Shown here piece after piece: positions 47,145-58,882 of a stretch of DNA of 64,000 nt. A program made the translations under genes and the position numbers. Each line of letters starts with the position of its first letter. Positions within the stretch are counted from its first letter, which is position 1. The notes beneath the pieces are model-generated. The model ran no database searches, was not told the DNA's origin, and saw nothing but the letters and a program-made list of their open reading frames with translations. This DNA is from Magnaporthiopsis rhizophila (taxonomy: Eukaryota; Ascomycota; Sordariomycetes; Magnaporthales; Magnaporthaceae), in NCBI GenBank assembly GCA_003049465.1, contig PYSS01000004.1:252722-316721 (forward strand). The letters are read 5' to 3'.

Positions 47145-50100
47145 CTTTTTTTTTTTTTGCAGGACGGGTTCCCCGTGGCATCTGCCGATTTGTGCCTGGA
47201 GAGTCCCTAGCTCGAAACATGCATGGAGGCAGGTCGAGGCGAATTTGACGGCTGAGAGGGGCCAGGGGTTGATGGAAGCGGCGATTGGCCCCGTCAGCCT
47301 TCTGCCAACCCAGGTTCGACGCGCCAGCCCGTACCCCGGCTCCGCCATGGACCGCCCCTCGAGGGGTGAAAATCGAGCGATGCCAAGAGTTTCGCAATCC
47401 GCTCAGAGGTGGAAGTCCAGCCGGGCCACGCAAGCGGGCGACTGACGACGAGCCATGGGTGGTCCCGGCCTGCGATGGCACGCTGCTTCCAGATATTTAT
47501 AGCGGAACTGTCGAGATGCGCCAAACGTTTCGACGACTAGAAATCGGGTTTTCAGAGCCTTGGTCTTCCCAGATGGATCGGGCCTTGGCTGCTTCAGTTC
47601 AGCTGTTCGCTGTGCTAAGAAGTGAGCAAGGCAGCACGAGCCACGCCAGAATTACGGGGGTTCCTGGTGTTAGCTACGGCACTGTTCGTCGTCGACGTTC
47701 GGCTCGGCTTGTTCTCGGGCACGTCTTTGACAAGCATGGCGTTGTGCCCGCCAATGGAGTGGGCTGCCCGCCCCGCGGAGTCGTGCCCCTCGCGGAGTTA
47801 GCGGAGCTTCGAGTCAGTCCAGAGGCGGCGTCGCAGTCGCCGAGGGTTGCCTCGATTACAGACAGACTGCTCGATAGAGATTCACATGGGCAGGCGGGAG
47901 TACGATGGGAATACGACGAGAATCTGATAAAATGACAGCATTAAAGGCTTGCTCCTTGAAGGGCTGATTCGTAAACATCGAGGACGAAACGCTGCGTGAA
48001 AACAACAATGAATAAAACAACACCGTCAACCAAAGGACGAAAACAGACGGGACAACGGAGGCGTAGGAGTGGAGAACGAAGAGCATCATCGCCACCCACC
48101 ATGCCCCTCCCCCGTGGGAGCTCCTTCTTCATCCGTTCTGAGCTTGTGCCAGAACTGGGAGGACCCTGTCAAGGACCCACCAATCTTGGCACCCCGCTTT
48201 CTTGCCTGCAGCTCCAGTTCCCGACCAGCAGCACTCCCACGCGTCGCACCACCCGAGTCGACGTTTTCAATCCCAATGAAGGCGAGAGGGTCTTGATCCG
48301 TTCTTGAATTGACGCATCGACCATCTTGACAAGCAATCACGATGGCCCTTATACACCGCAGGTTTGGATACCAGCCATGTCATACGACTTGGTGAGAACT
48401 CATCATGACAGGTGATCTTGCCTTGGGTGGTGGGTTCAACGTGAATCGGGGTCTCTGACTAGGGGATTGCACCAACTTCCGGCAGGCAGGGAGGGTGTCG
48501 ATAATCAGATATCTAGTTGGCCCATGCGCCCATTTCCTCTGCCCCTGCAACTGTCGAGGTTGCATGTGCGAATGCAGCTGCCCGGCGTCTCCAATCGGTT
48601 CATCTTCATATTCCTTCCTCTCTTAACACACGCCCTGAGCTTGCTCATCTGTCTCACATCACCCCCACAGCTACTCCAGGAGGAGCTGGCAGCTGACTGC
48701 CCGCTACATTTTGCCTAAAGGTATCTACCCACCCTGCTCCTTGGGAACATACCACCTACTATGAAGATATCTCTATATTCTCAAACGCGTCGACCGTGTG
48801 TTTTCCGCCTTGGCCGAGGAGATTGGTAAAAGGTGGAAGAAATCGGACTGAACCGCCGGGTTTGGTACCAGCAATGACGCCCAACATCGAGACAACCTGA
48901 CATGCTCTGTGGAAGCCCTGGCATCGCAAAACAATGCATTCCCTGTCCGAACTCCTGCATGCATCCTGGCTGGTTTAGAGGCGGTGACCTGTGAATAGAT
49001 TCGGCAGTCTCACCATCTGCAGGCCCATGACTGCTGCGCGAGGGCGGTCAGATTGGATCTCGTCGTCGCCGGAACCATCCAACGAGTCGATTGACTACTC
49101 ATCGGAGGTCGGTGGGATGCTGGAATGGCACTGGAGTCGGGGCCAGCTCTTGCGACGGGGGAACCTAGCAAGTTGGGACGTGTACCAAGTTAGTGCGACC
49201 AGGTGGCATGAAAGTCACAAAAGGCTGGGGTTAGCGGGACAGCGAGAGTAAGCATATTCCCCCCAGGTAACAGGTAACGTGGAACCGCGGTGTTTTGTAT
49301 GACGTGATCGGTTCTCCCCGAAGCAGCACTGCCGCGTCCAAGCCATCGCTCTTTGAATATTGGATTCATGACGGTCAGGCTATCGTTGCCTTTGTCATGA
49401 CCGACATGCGTATGGCTAATGGCTGGAATCTGGGTTCTTTGAGCTGTCCCCATCATGGCGGAAAACCCACGATCAATGGGTGGACCCACCCCCTGTGTGT
49501 GCATGCACAAAGTACCAGTACCCGTCTCACCCATGTGCTCGCTACGTCAGGCAGGCGCGGCCAGGAAGCGGGGTGGAGCGCTTCCGTCAACTTGGCCGGT
49601 TCCATCGACCAAACTGGACCCGGGGCTCAAACGATAGGTCGAAAAGGAGGGGAGATCATCCTTGCGGTGCGTTGGGACGACCATTCCGCTGTTACTCGCC
49701 AGACAATAAACAGCTCCTATCAGGAGCTGCTGCTTTCGGCCACCACCTGTGACCTCCACTTTCTGCGCGAGAGGCTCAGTACATAGGTGGTAGGTACCTC
49801 GGCACCCACAGGTACCTCGGGGTCTCCCAAGCCACCCAAAGCCAGCCCTGACTCTCTCCTTCTCACTCGCGGCCGCCTCTGTCGGGCGTCCTGCCGGCGG
49901 CCCCCGACCTGTCCTGGGAGCTCCCCTGGGAAAGCTGAAATGCACAAAGTAGCACGTCCGTACCGCTACCTCATGACCACCCCGGCTGATCCCTCGATTC
50001 CACAAGTGCATCGCTCCACCCGCCCGCCTGCCCTGCTTGTTGCTTGTTCACCCCCAGCCCAGGCCCAGCACCGCCAGGCACGCCGTCGCTGTTTCTCCCG

Positions 50101-50582
50101 TCTCATCTTGTCCCTTTAACCTCCACTGTCAGCAGCTAGATCCGGGCCATGGGAGCTGGATTGCCGTCTCGAATCTCGTCCTCATGTGCTCGATCGAGTT
50201 GCCGCAACCTTCCTGCCGCCTCAACCACTGCCACCCACATCCTTCGAAACGCCTCTTGTAACACCTCCTAGGGGAAGCTCTGAGCTCCTTCCGCCACAAA
50301 CAAGCACCTGCCCCCCGACAGCTCTAAATCCAAGGCACTCTGTTTCTCCCCAAAGCTCCAGCTCTCGTCGCATCGTCGCATCGAATTGATGCGACAGCTT
50401 TGGGCGGCCAAAAGCCATCGCACCACCCGTAGTGACGCTGCCGCCGCAATTGAAGCTGTCTCGCAGCCCGCAATCCGAGAGCACCATCCTTATCGACAGC
50501 TTTATCGTCAATCTACCTCCCCGCCGCAATCTCCCAGCGCAGCGTCCGACCCCTCGATTCCGCATCGCATGGTGGGGTCAAG
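46420..50582. other. 4.2-kb gene-poor spacer
   Basis: Upstream regions of two divergent genes. It carries T43 plus T13 at 47102-47158 and TAGGTACCT motifs at 46542-46550 and 49791-49799. Frames of up to 216 codons (47285-47935) have no recognisable domain or coding-like composition. The 500 bp before 50583 is probably a long 5' leader with short upstream ATGs. Confidence 0.55.
47102..47158. repeat. T43-C-T13 homopolymer
   Basis: Fifty-six T interrupted by one C at 47145. It is the longest T tract in the window. Its exact length is uncertain because of likely sequencing slippage. Confidence 0.9.
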
Positions 50583-52440
50583 ATGCCGCCCCGATCTTCA
50601 TTGACGTCGTCGTTTTCCGTAACCGACTCCAACAACGAGGTCGTCTGTCCGCTGCGCAACCAAGATGGCTCCAGCTGCCGCAAGCGATGCACCGGCGTAA
50701 GTCCCTACCCTTCTCTTGTCCTGCGCTGTCTGTTGGAGACCTCGTCTTGCCCAGCGGCGCCAAATGGCCACTCGTCGAGTCGGTCCTAGTCGGCACTGCC
50801 AATCGGTGTTGGCCACCTGCCTCTAGAAGCATGGCTCGGCGGTTCATCCCAGGTCTGCGCGGTTTGAGAACAGCAACAAACAAATGGCCGCCTCGCCGCC
50901 GCAGTGCTGTCGCCAAAATGCAACCTACCGCGATAACAGCTGAGGCCAGGCTTCTTGTCTCAATTGAGCATACGTTGCTGACGATTGACTGTCGTGTTTT
51001 GGCTTGCAGGAGAAGAGGTATCGCTCCATGCAGGAGCATATCCGCCGAGCGCATCCCGAGCACTACATTTCCAAGCTGCCTGCCACGGAGGACAGCTTCC
51101 TTCTGATGATCAAAACACCACCCAGCGAGCGACCGCCACAGAACAACTCTGCGCCAGGCCCTCGCGCACCGGCAATCGACCACCTGAAAGCCGGCTATCC
51201 CCACGACCGACAACATGGCTTTCGCCGCGAGGAAAACACGAGCGCGCCGGCCACGCCTCGGAATCCCGACGAGTATGCCCCAGTCGCCCAGATGCTCCCG
51301 GCAGCTAGCAGCGCCGCGGCCGCCTTGGCGCAGCTCCACGGCCACCCCAGCCTGGAGCCCGATTGGGAAACGGGTGATGCTGTACGTATCCATAAAGCTG
51401 CCTTGCCATTTGAACAATCCTCGGAGCCACTAACGCGGAGCTTTTATTCTTGTGGTTTCTTCACCACCCTCCAGGGCTGGCACTCTGACACAGAAAAGGG
51501 AAGACTGGCGAGGAGTTCGATCGAGCTTCCTCCCATCCACTTGCCCGCCGCCGGGATCACAAGCGAGCCCTTTGGCGGGGTGGGAGGTGCAACTCGACAG
51601 AGGGACATCCTGCCATCCATTCTGTCAACATCTCCTCCCGGTCGATCGTCGACGCTCCCGCCGCTGCAACGACCGCTGGGCCCAATAAGGCCGCGCAAGC
51701 AATCGGTCACCAAAAGAGGGAGGGAGGCTCATCACAAGAAGCAGAGGTCAAGGGGCACGGCGGCGGACTGGCTCCGTCGCATCCAGAACGATCCTAGCAG
51801 CCACATCGGTGGCGGGTTGGGATCGGGTGACCGGCTTAGACCTGGAGATCCATTCAGCAAGGCCAAGTCGGCCGAGCCGTCAGCCGACTACGGAAAGCGG
51901 TGGGAGGACCTGATCGACGCCGCGGCGTCCGCCACCGAAGACATTGACGAGGACAGGACGCCTGTAGGTGCACGCAGCCCCTATATGATCGACCCGGCCC
52001 TGACTTATCAGGTACCTCAATCCCCCATATCTGTCCACCGCGCGTCCCTACCCCCCCTTTCCCAGCAGAACTTGGCGAACCAGGCCAGCTACCAGGCCTC
52101 GCCCCTGCAGCAGGCCCTGACTCCTCCCTCCTACCTCCAGGAGGTGCCCGATCCTTTCCCCTCTGTCGAAAGTGGCGAGAGTGGCGACAATTTCCACATG
52201 GAGTCGCGCGGTCTCTCGGACTCGTCCCCGAGCTACTCGTCGCAAAACACCCAGATATACTGCGCCGCCTGCCAGGGTGTCTCGCTACTCAAGGAGTCGT
52301 ATGCCTGTACCGAATGTATATCCGGCCTCTGTCCGGCATGCGTCGAGGTTTTGATGAGCGAACAGGGCGCTAGGAGGAAATGTCCCCGGTGTGCTACCAT
52401 CGGCGGTCGTTTCAAGCCCTTCCAGCTCGATATCAGGTGA
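50583..52440 (+). CDS. Conserved fungal zinc-finger protein (C2H2-like N-terminus, RING-like C-terminus)
   Basis: Three exons, 50583-50696, 51010-51381 and 51475-52440, encode 483 aa. The first intron is long (313 nt; GTAAGT, TTGCAG). The second (93 nt) has a GTACGT donor and a CACTAACG branch point and is in frame without stops, so it might be retained (514 aa). Residues 1-60 are highly family-like: MPPRSSLTSSFSVTDSNNEV, then CPLRNQDGSSCRKRC and RSMQEHIRRAHPEHYI, forming a C2H2-like finger across the exon junction. The middle is Pro/Ser-rich with a basic segment (KRGREAHHKKQR). The C-terminus (from about residue 425) has four CxxC pairs, CAAC, CTEC, CPAC and CPRC, a RING-like or ribbon zinc site. 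Role unknown; DNA or ubiquitin-related function is possible. I recall this as a widely conserved uncharacterised family in filamentous fungi. Confidence 0.85.
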
Positions 52441-54076
52441 AAAGGAAGATCATCTTCAAGGAGGAGAAAGATTTTGGATGGGAGCGTCACACCGCACATC
52501 TCATTTCCAAGTGGATGGCGATTCGGGGGTTTCTCTGCTTTTCTGCTGCTTTCTTCCTCTCTTCGTTTCTTCTTCGCCCTTTTGATTTACTGCATCGTTT
52601 CATCCCTGTTCTACTCTATTTCTTTACGACATCGCCCCGAGGGCCCTTTCTATTATCCATTTTCACTTTGCGAGGTTATGCACCACCCGCGTTTTCACCC
52701 TGAACGATCATAAGACCGGCGCATGGGCAGGATGGCCTGCACATTATACGCTTTTTATTCATCATGGCCTGGTCCGGGATTCGCCGGACACAAGCCAAAT
52801 TATTCGGCTTCATTTTCCTTTTATTTATTATATAGGGCTCTACTGGGGGTACTCGAATCGGCGTTTGTCTTTTCCAAGCGATCACATCAATGGCATCCTC
52901 ACTCCGCTTCTTTAATCGCAGACGGCAACATGGCTGTTGCGATGCCCTCTTGCTCCCGACCTTCGAGTCGTTCGTTTCCTTTTGTCGTGAGGATTTCGCT
53001 ATTTTGATTGTATACAGCAGTCTCAGACAGAACATGGGACATCGTCGTCATTTCGCGCACTTGGGGGTTGATCTGATGCGACTTTGGCATGACTTGTTTG
53101 ATTGTTATTTGGCTTTGCAGTTATTTTGGAGTGCTACGTTTAGAAACGAGAGATATATTCAATGAATTCAAGATGCCATCTAGATGTATGTCAGTGCTTC
53201 GAATGTCTCGTTCAGCGCAGTGAACCAATGTCCTGGCCGGCCAAGTTCGTTGCCCAGACATTGAGTCCTCGGTAGTCGGCCTAACATGACACCTTCACGT
53301 CCGGATGGGACTTCTCCTGCGTGGCTGCTTGCATGCCTCTCTGCCTATTTTGGCCTATGTTCTTATCTCGGTCTCAAGTTTTAGGCCGTGCTTGACGCTC
53401 GGTATGATCCGGGAGGCCGGAGACGTGATGTCGCTTGGGGAGAATGGGTTTTCCATCCTCTCGAGAATAGACTCGCATAACTTCCCCGCCCCTATAGTCG
53501 GTCGGCTCAGGGGACGGCGGCTGGCGAGACAGCGGCCCGCCTCGTCGCCTTGGATGCACGGATGCGGCGGAGATGGGGAGAATAGACCTCACGAGGATGT
53601 GGAAACGTAGCCAGGTCCCGACTCGCCTGGTCGTTTGGGGAATGTCGCCCATAGGGTCTGCGGTGCCGCCATCCGCCATCTTGAAGGGCATGCGGAACAG
53701 AAGCTGGTCTCGGGTAGAGACGCCTCGGCCATTCTCCTTTTGGCCGTTTCCCTACAAAGCTCCAGGTTCCATCTTCCAGATGTGTATGTAGGCGTATATG
53801 TAGTATAATACTGTATGCAACAACAGCCGGGTTGCCTGGCTGGTACTGTAGCAATCACAGCCGATTCGGGGCTCGATCGTTAAGAGTTGGATCTTTAGAT
53901 TTCAGCAACAGACAGGTCCCAAGTGAACCCCCAGTCCTGCCAGCCAGTTTTTACTCATACGAAATCGTTGAAACAAGAGCCATGGGGACTGCATAAAAAA
54001 GAAGCAAGGTGAAAAAAAAAGCAAAGAATATGCCGAGTTACACGGTAGAATACAATAACACGCCCCTGACTGTAAC

Positions 54077-54129
<53 letters not shown>

Positions 54130-54300
54130 AAAGAAAAGAACAAGGAAATTTGATGGTTTGTTTTCACTTAAATCTTCCTTTCCACTCCCTCCCGCTCACC
54201 GAAACGCACATCAAGCAAAGCGCCAAAAGCGTGTGTCGCCGTTTTGTTCGCGTAAAAACACAAGCAAAGTGAAAAAAAAAAAAAAAAAAAGCAAACAAGA
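52441..54300. other. Convergent 3' spacer
   Basis: A 1.86-kb region between the zinc-finger gene and TVP23. It holds an A50 run at 54078-54127 and an A19 run at 54272-54290. Short frames here are T-rich UTR or cross the runs. No gene is supported. Confidence 0.6.
54078..54127. repeat. A50 homopolymer
   Basis: Fifty consecutive A about 175 bp past the TVP23 stop. It is the longest uninterrupted homopolymer of the window. Confidence 0.9.
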
Positions 54301-55134
54301 TCACCTTGAGAAGAACCTCCCAACCATGCCGGTGGCGATGCTCGTGGCGATATTGCCGGTCGAAAAGGCGCTGCCGGCGATGTTGGAGGCCTGGCTGAAC
54401 TTGTCGCAGCGGGAGAAGGCGAGAGAGTTGGTGATGGTGAGGACGAGCGCGATGGCTTTTTTTTTTTTTTTTTTTTTTTATGCCAACAGTCAGCAAAATG
54501 GGGGCAGCCTGATAGGAGAGGGAAAACAGAACTCACCAACGAGCGGCAGCCAGATGAACTTGAACCGGATAACGGCCAGGATGGCCAGGGCGATCCAGAG
54601 CAGAGGTTGGGCATATATGGCCAGCCAAAAGAAGCGGCTGTCGGTCGGGTTGATGGTCTTGGTGCCGGGCTCGCTGCTCTCAAAGACCCAGTGCGAGTCG
54701 CCCGACTGCGGGTCGACCTCGTTCCACCAGCGCAGGCCGACGAGGCGACGGCCGGCGATGTTCTTGAGGTAGTAGAAGTCGGCGGCGAGGAGGAGGATGG
54801 TAATGATGAAGATCATGACCCTGTCGAGGGAGGGAACCCCGTCAGCACGGACGGAATATGATAAGAGCGGGGGTTGCTTGCTCACATGTTATCGGTGAAT
54901 AGCAGGCCGAAGAGGTACACGAGCAGACTTGCTATTGGAAAACCGTTAGCCCCCAAGCTACGCAGATAGGTTGATAGCCGTCAAGGGGCAAAAAAAAAAA
55001 AAAAAAAAAATAAAGGCGGGGGAGCACGCAAGCGTACCGACTCGGAAGGCCAGAAAGGTCAGTAGCGTGATGGGATGCGAGCTCAGCTTCCAGCTCAGGG
55101 AGCCCGGCGCGGGCTGCTGCTGTGCTTCCATCAT
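54301..55134 (-). CDS. TVP23: Golgi membrane protein Tvp23
   Basis: Four exons on the minus strand, 55134-55038, 54931-54886, 54820-54537 and 54455-54301, encode 193 aa (yeast Tvp23 is 199). Tvp23 is a late-Golgi membrane protein found with Tlg2-containing compartments. Four hydrophobic segments are seen: HPITLLTFLAFRVASLLVYL, VMIFIITILLLAADFYYL, FFWLAIYAQPLLWIALAIL and [20 protein letters not shown]. Conserved marks are FYYLKNIAGRRLVGLRWWNE, NPTDSRFFW and FSRCDKFSQASNIAGSAF. Introns are 106, 65 and 81 nt. Intron 1 carries a T21 run in the sense strand. The last intron ends in A23 directly before its AG, an odd acceptor with no pyrimidine tract. The join is still supported because it restores the conserved C-terminus. 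Start could be 55134 or the next codon, 55131. Confidence 0.93.
54457..54479. repeat. T23 homopolymer at a TVP23 splice acceptor
   Basis: On the TVP23 strand this is A23, ending in the A of the intron's AG. Confidence 0.9.
54990..55010. repeat. A21 homopolymer in TVP23 intron 1
   Basis: Reads as T21 on the coding strand and lies within intron 1 (54932-55037). Confidence 0.9.
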
Positions 55135-55924
55135 GGCGGGCAGGTGTGCACTATGGTCCCGTCCTTTCCCTCTGCGATGAGGATTATTACAATGCGCCGG
55201 TGTCTGCTCGTCTTGTCGAGGCGCGGCCGTTGGGAACTCGTGGTAGTAAGAGGAAGATGGTGGTGGGAGCTAGAGCTTGGAACTGGAGCACAAGACACAG
55301 AGCTGTGGCTTCCAATCGACAAATGAGGTTGGGATTGCGCCCCCTTTCGAGAAACTCTGTCGCGGCGAGATGCTTTTGTCCTCGACGGAGTGGGGGGACC
55401 AGATCGCGCGGTTGGTCCGTCGTGGCCGTGGTTGCCGCAGAGTTGTGTCCTTTGATATCCTCGCTGATGGAGGCTCCCTGCCGCGTGTCACCACCAATCC
55501 ATTTCGAGGGTCACAGCTGTGGCGCAAGCAAGTCATTACAGCCCAGGTGTGGCTCGCTTTTGGTGGCACAGTGGACCGACCCTTGTTACCCCAAGCTTAC
55601 AGCTCCACCAACACCAACCAAATGACGTGTCTTCCTCGACCCGCTATTGCGATGGGGAGACGCTAGGTTCATCCATAATTGAAGCATTTTGTTATAGCTG
55701 TGATATATGCTGCTGGGCGGAAGCTTAAAGTACAAATTGAGATGAGGGGGTTTGGCGTTCTTTCTTTTTCTTCTGAATGAACGCCGCCCAATATCCATCT
55801 AATCACAGAGTCTGACGGCCCGTATTAATCTTGAGACTTACGGTCCCTCATGTGAGTTTCGCTTGCTGTCGTAGTTGCACCCTGTCTTAAAGTCGAATTC
55901 CCGTAACAAGGCAGACGAGGCATA
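55135..55924. other. Divergent promoter between TVP23 and the CLYBL-like gene
   Basis: A 790-bp spacer with no gene or clear element. Frames of 60-167 codons on both strands have no domain. Confidence 0.6.
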
Positions 55925-57079
55925 ATGGCTTCCTCTCAATTGCTTCGGCGGGCTGTCTTTTACGGTAAATGCGCCTGCTTTGGATATTGCCCACGCCCAT
56001 CCAGGGGCACTCTTGCACCCTTCGTCTAACACGGTCCAGTCCCGGCCTCGTCGCCCCGCATGATACAAAAATCTCTCACCTACAAGACGGACAACGTGAC
56101 CTACGACCTCGAGGACTCGGTCTTCGACGGCAAGAAGTCGGAAGCCAGACATGCCCTGGCCCAGCACCTCGGCTCTCTGCGCCGTGAGGGGAGGAGGAGG
56201 AGGGAGATCGCGGTGCGGACGAACCCGTTGACGACTCCTCACGGGATGCAGGACATACTTGAAATGACCAAGCTGCCCAGCGTCGACGCCATCCTGCTGC
56301 CCAAAGTCGACCACGCCGAGACAGTGCAGGCCGTGGCCGAGGTGATCGCCAGCTACGATGGGGAACGCCGGCTCGCCTGGGAAGCGGGCCGACAGCAACA
56401 GCAGCACGAAAACCCAGACGACAACTACAGCTACTACTACCAGCCCCTGACGCTGATGGCGCTGATCGAGTCCGCGCGCGCCGTCGAGGACCTCGGCGAC
56501 ATCTGCCGCGCCGGCGCAGGCAGCATCAGCAAAAACGGCGACGTCCGGCCCGGCACGCTGTCCGGCATAGTCTTTGGCGCCGAGGATCTGGCGCGCGACC
56601 TGAGCGCGGAACGCACGCCGTCGCTGGCCGAGTTCATGTACGCGCGCTCGCGGATGGTGACGGCGGCGCGCGCACATGGCGTCCCCAGCATCGTGGACCT
56701 CGTCTGCACCCAGCTGGACCGGCAGTCAACACCCACCGCCACCTCCACCACCACCAAGACGAGCAGGCTGGAGGACGAGTGCGAAAACGGGCGGAGCATG
56801 GGCTTCAACGGGAAGCAGGTCATCCACCCGTCGCAGCTGGAGACGGTGCACCGCGTCTTTGGCGTTCCCCGCGAGGCCGCTGCCTGGGCCGTCCGCGTCG
56901 TCGTGGCCAACGCCAAGGCCGAGCGGGACGGGCTGGGCGCCTGGGTGCTGGACGGGCAGGTCGTCGACGCGCCCGTCATCCGGAGGGCGCGTGCCCTGGT
57001 GGAGAGGGCCAGGCGCGTCGGGTACGACGTCGACGCCATGATGGAGGCTAACAGTGACGTGCAGCCCGACGCAAAGTAA
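55925..57079 (+). CDS. CLYBL-like HpcH/HpaI aldolase/citrate lyase family protein
   Basis: Two exons, 55925-55964 and 56040-57079, encode 359 aa. The 75-nt intron (GTAAAT donor, CTAAC branch point, GTCCAG acceptor) splits RRAVFYVPASSPRMIQKSLT, the family N-terminus. Motifs seen: NVTYDLEDSVFDGKK (metal-binding Glu/Asp), IAVRTNPLTTPHGMQD (substrate-binding Arg), VDAILLPKVDHAETVQAV, LMALIESARAVEDL (metal Glu), GIVFGAEDLARDL and SMGFNGKQVIHPSQLETVHR. Relatives cleave or form citramalyl-CoA, malyl-CoA or similar. In animals CLYBL is mitochondrial and clears citramalyl-CoA. The N-terminus is Arg-containing and could target mitochondria, but it is short. Two Gln/Asn/Tyr- and Thr-rich insertions (about 118-137 and 240-262) are unusual. 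All the expected ligands are present. Confidence 0.9.
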
Positions 57080-57497
57080 GGGACGAACCGAGGTCGTCCG
57101 CTCCCGCACACAGAACCTTATGTATATAGGCTTATACCAGAGATCAGCTTTCACGGGGCATTCTATGTAGCCATCTCATAATCCGCGTTTCAAGGTTTCA
57201 CCGGCTCGCAGCCTATATCGACGTCGTTCTAATAATTGCAAATGAGGGACGAGTAGCGAGCGCATTCATGGTCAGCGTCGAGAGCAAGCGGATACACAAA
57301 CACACTCTTTGCTCCCTTGAGCGCCGGTGATGAAACGAACGATCGAAGCGCTATGAACCGACAAGACAACCCCGCACGCAGCCGGGGCTAGGACTAGGCT
57401 TCATTAAATACAATAAAAACAGAAACTCCTTTCTCCATATACAGCTCCGAGAGAAAAGATGAAACAAGAGAAGGTGGTTTTGCCCTTGGCGTTCCCA
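57080..57497. other. Convergent 3' spacer
   Basis: 418 bp of 3' UTR sequence from the two flanking genes; nothing else is seen. Confidence 0.6.
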
Positions 57498-58882
57498 CTA
57501 TTTGGTCGTCACTCCCCGCGCCTGCTCGATGGCAACATCCAGAGCGCGTTCCTCTTCCTCGAGGCGCGCAATCTCTTCGGCCGTCATGTTGTCCTCAATG
57601 AGGTGTGCGTACCGCCCAGACATTCCCGTGTCGGAGCGTGGCGGAAGCCCTTCCTCGCCGATTGCCGGCGGCGGCGCGGGTGCAGAGGACGACGGGAGGG
57701 CAGCAGAGGAGCGATCGGCAGTAGATCTCGAGTTGGCAGAGGCGGCTCGGGCGACTGGCGCGGCGATGCCTAGTGGGGGAGCGTTGGCTGTGGCGGTCGG
57801 GTTGTCGCTGTAGGGCTGATAATCACCCGCCGTTTCGCTCGTCCCTCCGATCAGAGTGCTGTCGCGATGAGCGCCGTCTTCTGAGTAGGGCGAGCGTGGG
57901 CTCTCGGCAACGATGGCGTTGGCCTCCTTCTCCGCCACCAGATCTCCCGATCTCCCCGGTCCACCGTAGCCCAGCCCAGCCTTTCCTGCCTTGTTCTGGC
58001 GCCGATGACGCACCAAGAGCCATACGAGAGCGGTCCCCAGTAACAAGGCGCCAAGGGCAGCGCCCACAGCAATTCCAGCAATCGCGCCCGTGGACAACCC
58101 ATTGTTAGGGGAAGCGCTGAGAGTCGATGCAGATCCACTTGACGTTGATGCTGGTTGAAACCCGGACCCTTGAACCGTGGTGGTCGGACCTTGGGGCGGA
58201 AAGACTCTTGTGGTCGTCGTCTCCTGCTCCGGGCCCGCACCTCCCCCTATATTTGAATCTGGAGGAAAGAGCTTTGTTTTTACCGCGTCTGGGGCGTTCA
58301 TCCCATCGCCCAGCTGGCGGTTCAGCAGAGCAAACTTGACCGAGCGTGACTGTTTTGCAGCAACCCCGCTCTGCACAGACAGGGTGAACCTCGTCGCTGG
58401 AAGCTGGTAGTAGTCGGCACCACTGAAGATTCTGTCTGCGAGTTCTTCCGGCCTTGCGATGGTTATCCTGCCTGTGATGTCACGTCCCGTCGAGGCTCCT
58501 TCAAGAGTAGCGTCATCGGTCAGCTTAGGAGGCCTCCACGAATGGAAAGTGGCTTGTACTTACCGTCTTCTTCCAACGACGTGCCAAAAAAACCAAGCTG
58601 TGATTTTCGCGATCCCCCAGCCGGAGGGATGAACACGGTTACGACGGAGCCGCCATTATCGATCGCGATCTCCAATCTGACCTCAGCGGGGAGACCGTCC
58701 GCATTTTGCTTCGGTCGGACATAAGTGAAAACCATATCCTTGACGTCTGCGGTTGGAATGAATTGTTTCGCGACATCCAGATTCCCGTACTTAAGCGCGA
58801 GCGTGTCTTCGTCTGCCTGTGCCATAGCACACAGGCTCGCTCCAATGAGCGCGAAAGCCGACGAGCGCAATCGCATGATCAT
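57498..58882 (-). CDS. Secreted-domain, single-pass membrane protein of unknown function
   Basis: Two exons on the minus strand, 58882-58564 and 58498-57498, encode 439 aa. The 65-nt intron has a GTAAGT donor, a CTGAC branch point and a TTGAAG acceptor. Residues 1-23 are a signal peptide (MRLRSSAFALIGASLC, cleavage likely after AQA). Residues about 24-170 form a folded lumenal or extracellular domain (DVKDMVFTYVRPKQNADGLP, EVRLEIAIDNGG, RPEELADRIFSGADYYQLP). A Thr/Ser/Pro-rich stalk follows, then one membrane helix at about 244-269 (GIAVGAALGALLLGTALVWL) with basic residues on its C-terminal side (RHRRQNK). This places the C-terminal 170 residues, rich in Ser/Pro/Glu and ending in a helical EEIARLEEEERALDVAIEQ, in the cytosol. 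It resembles cell-surface sensor architecture, but I do not recognise the family. The start may also be 58876. Confidence 0.85.

Noticed and set aside
47285..47935. 216-codon plus-strand frame
   Set aside because: No recognisable motif, and codon use is unlike the clear genes nearby.
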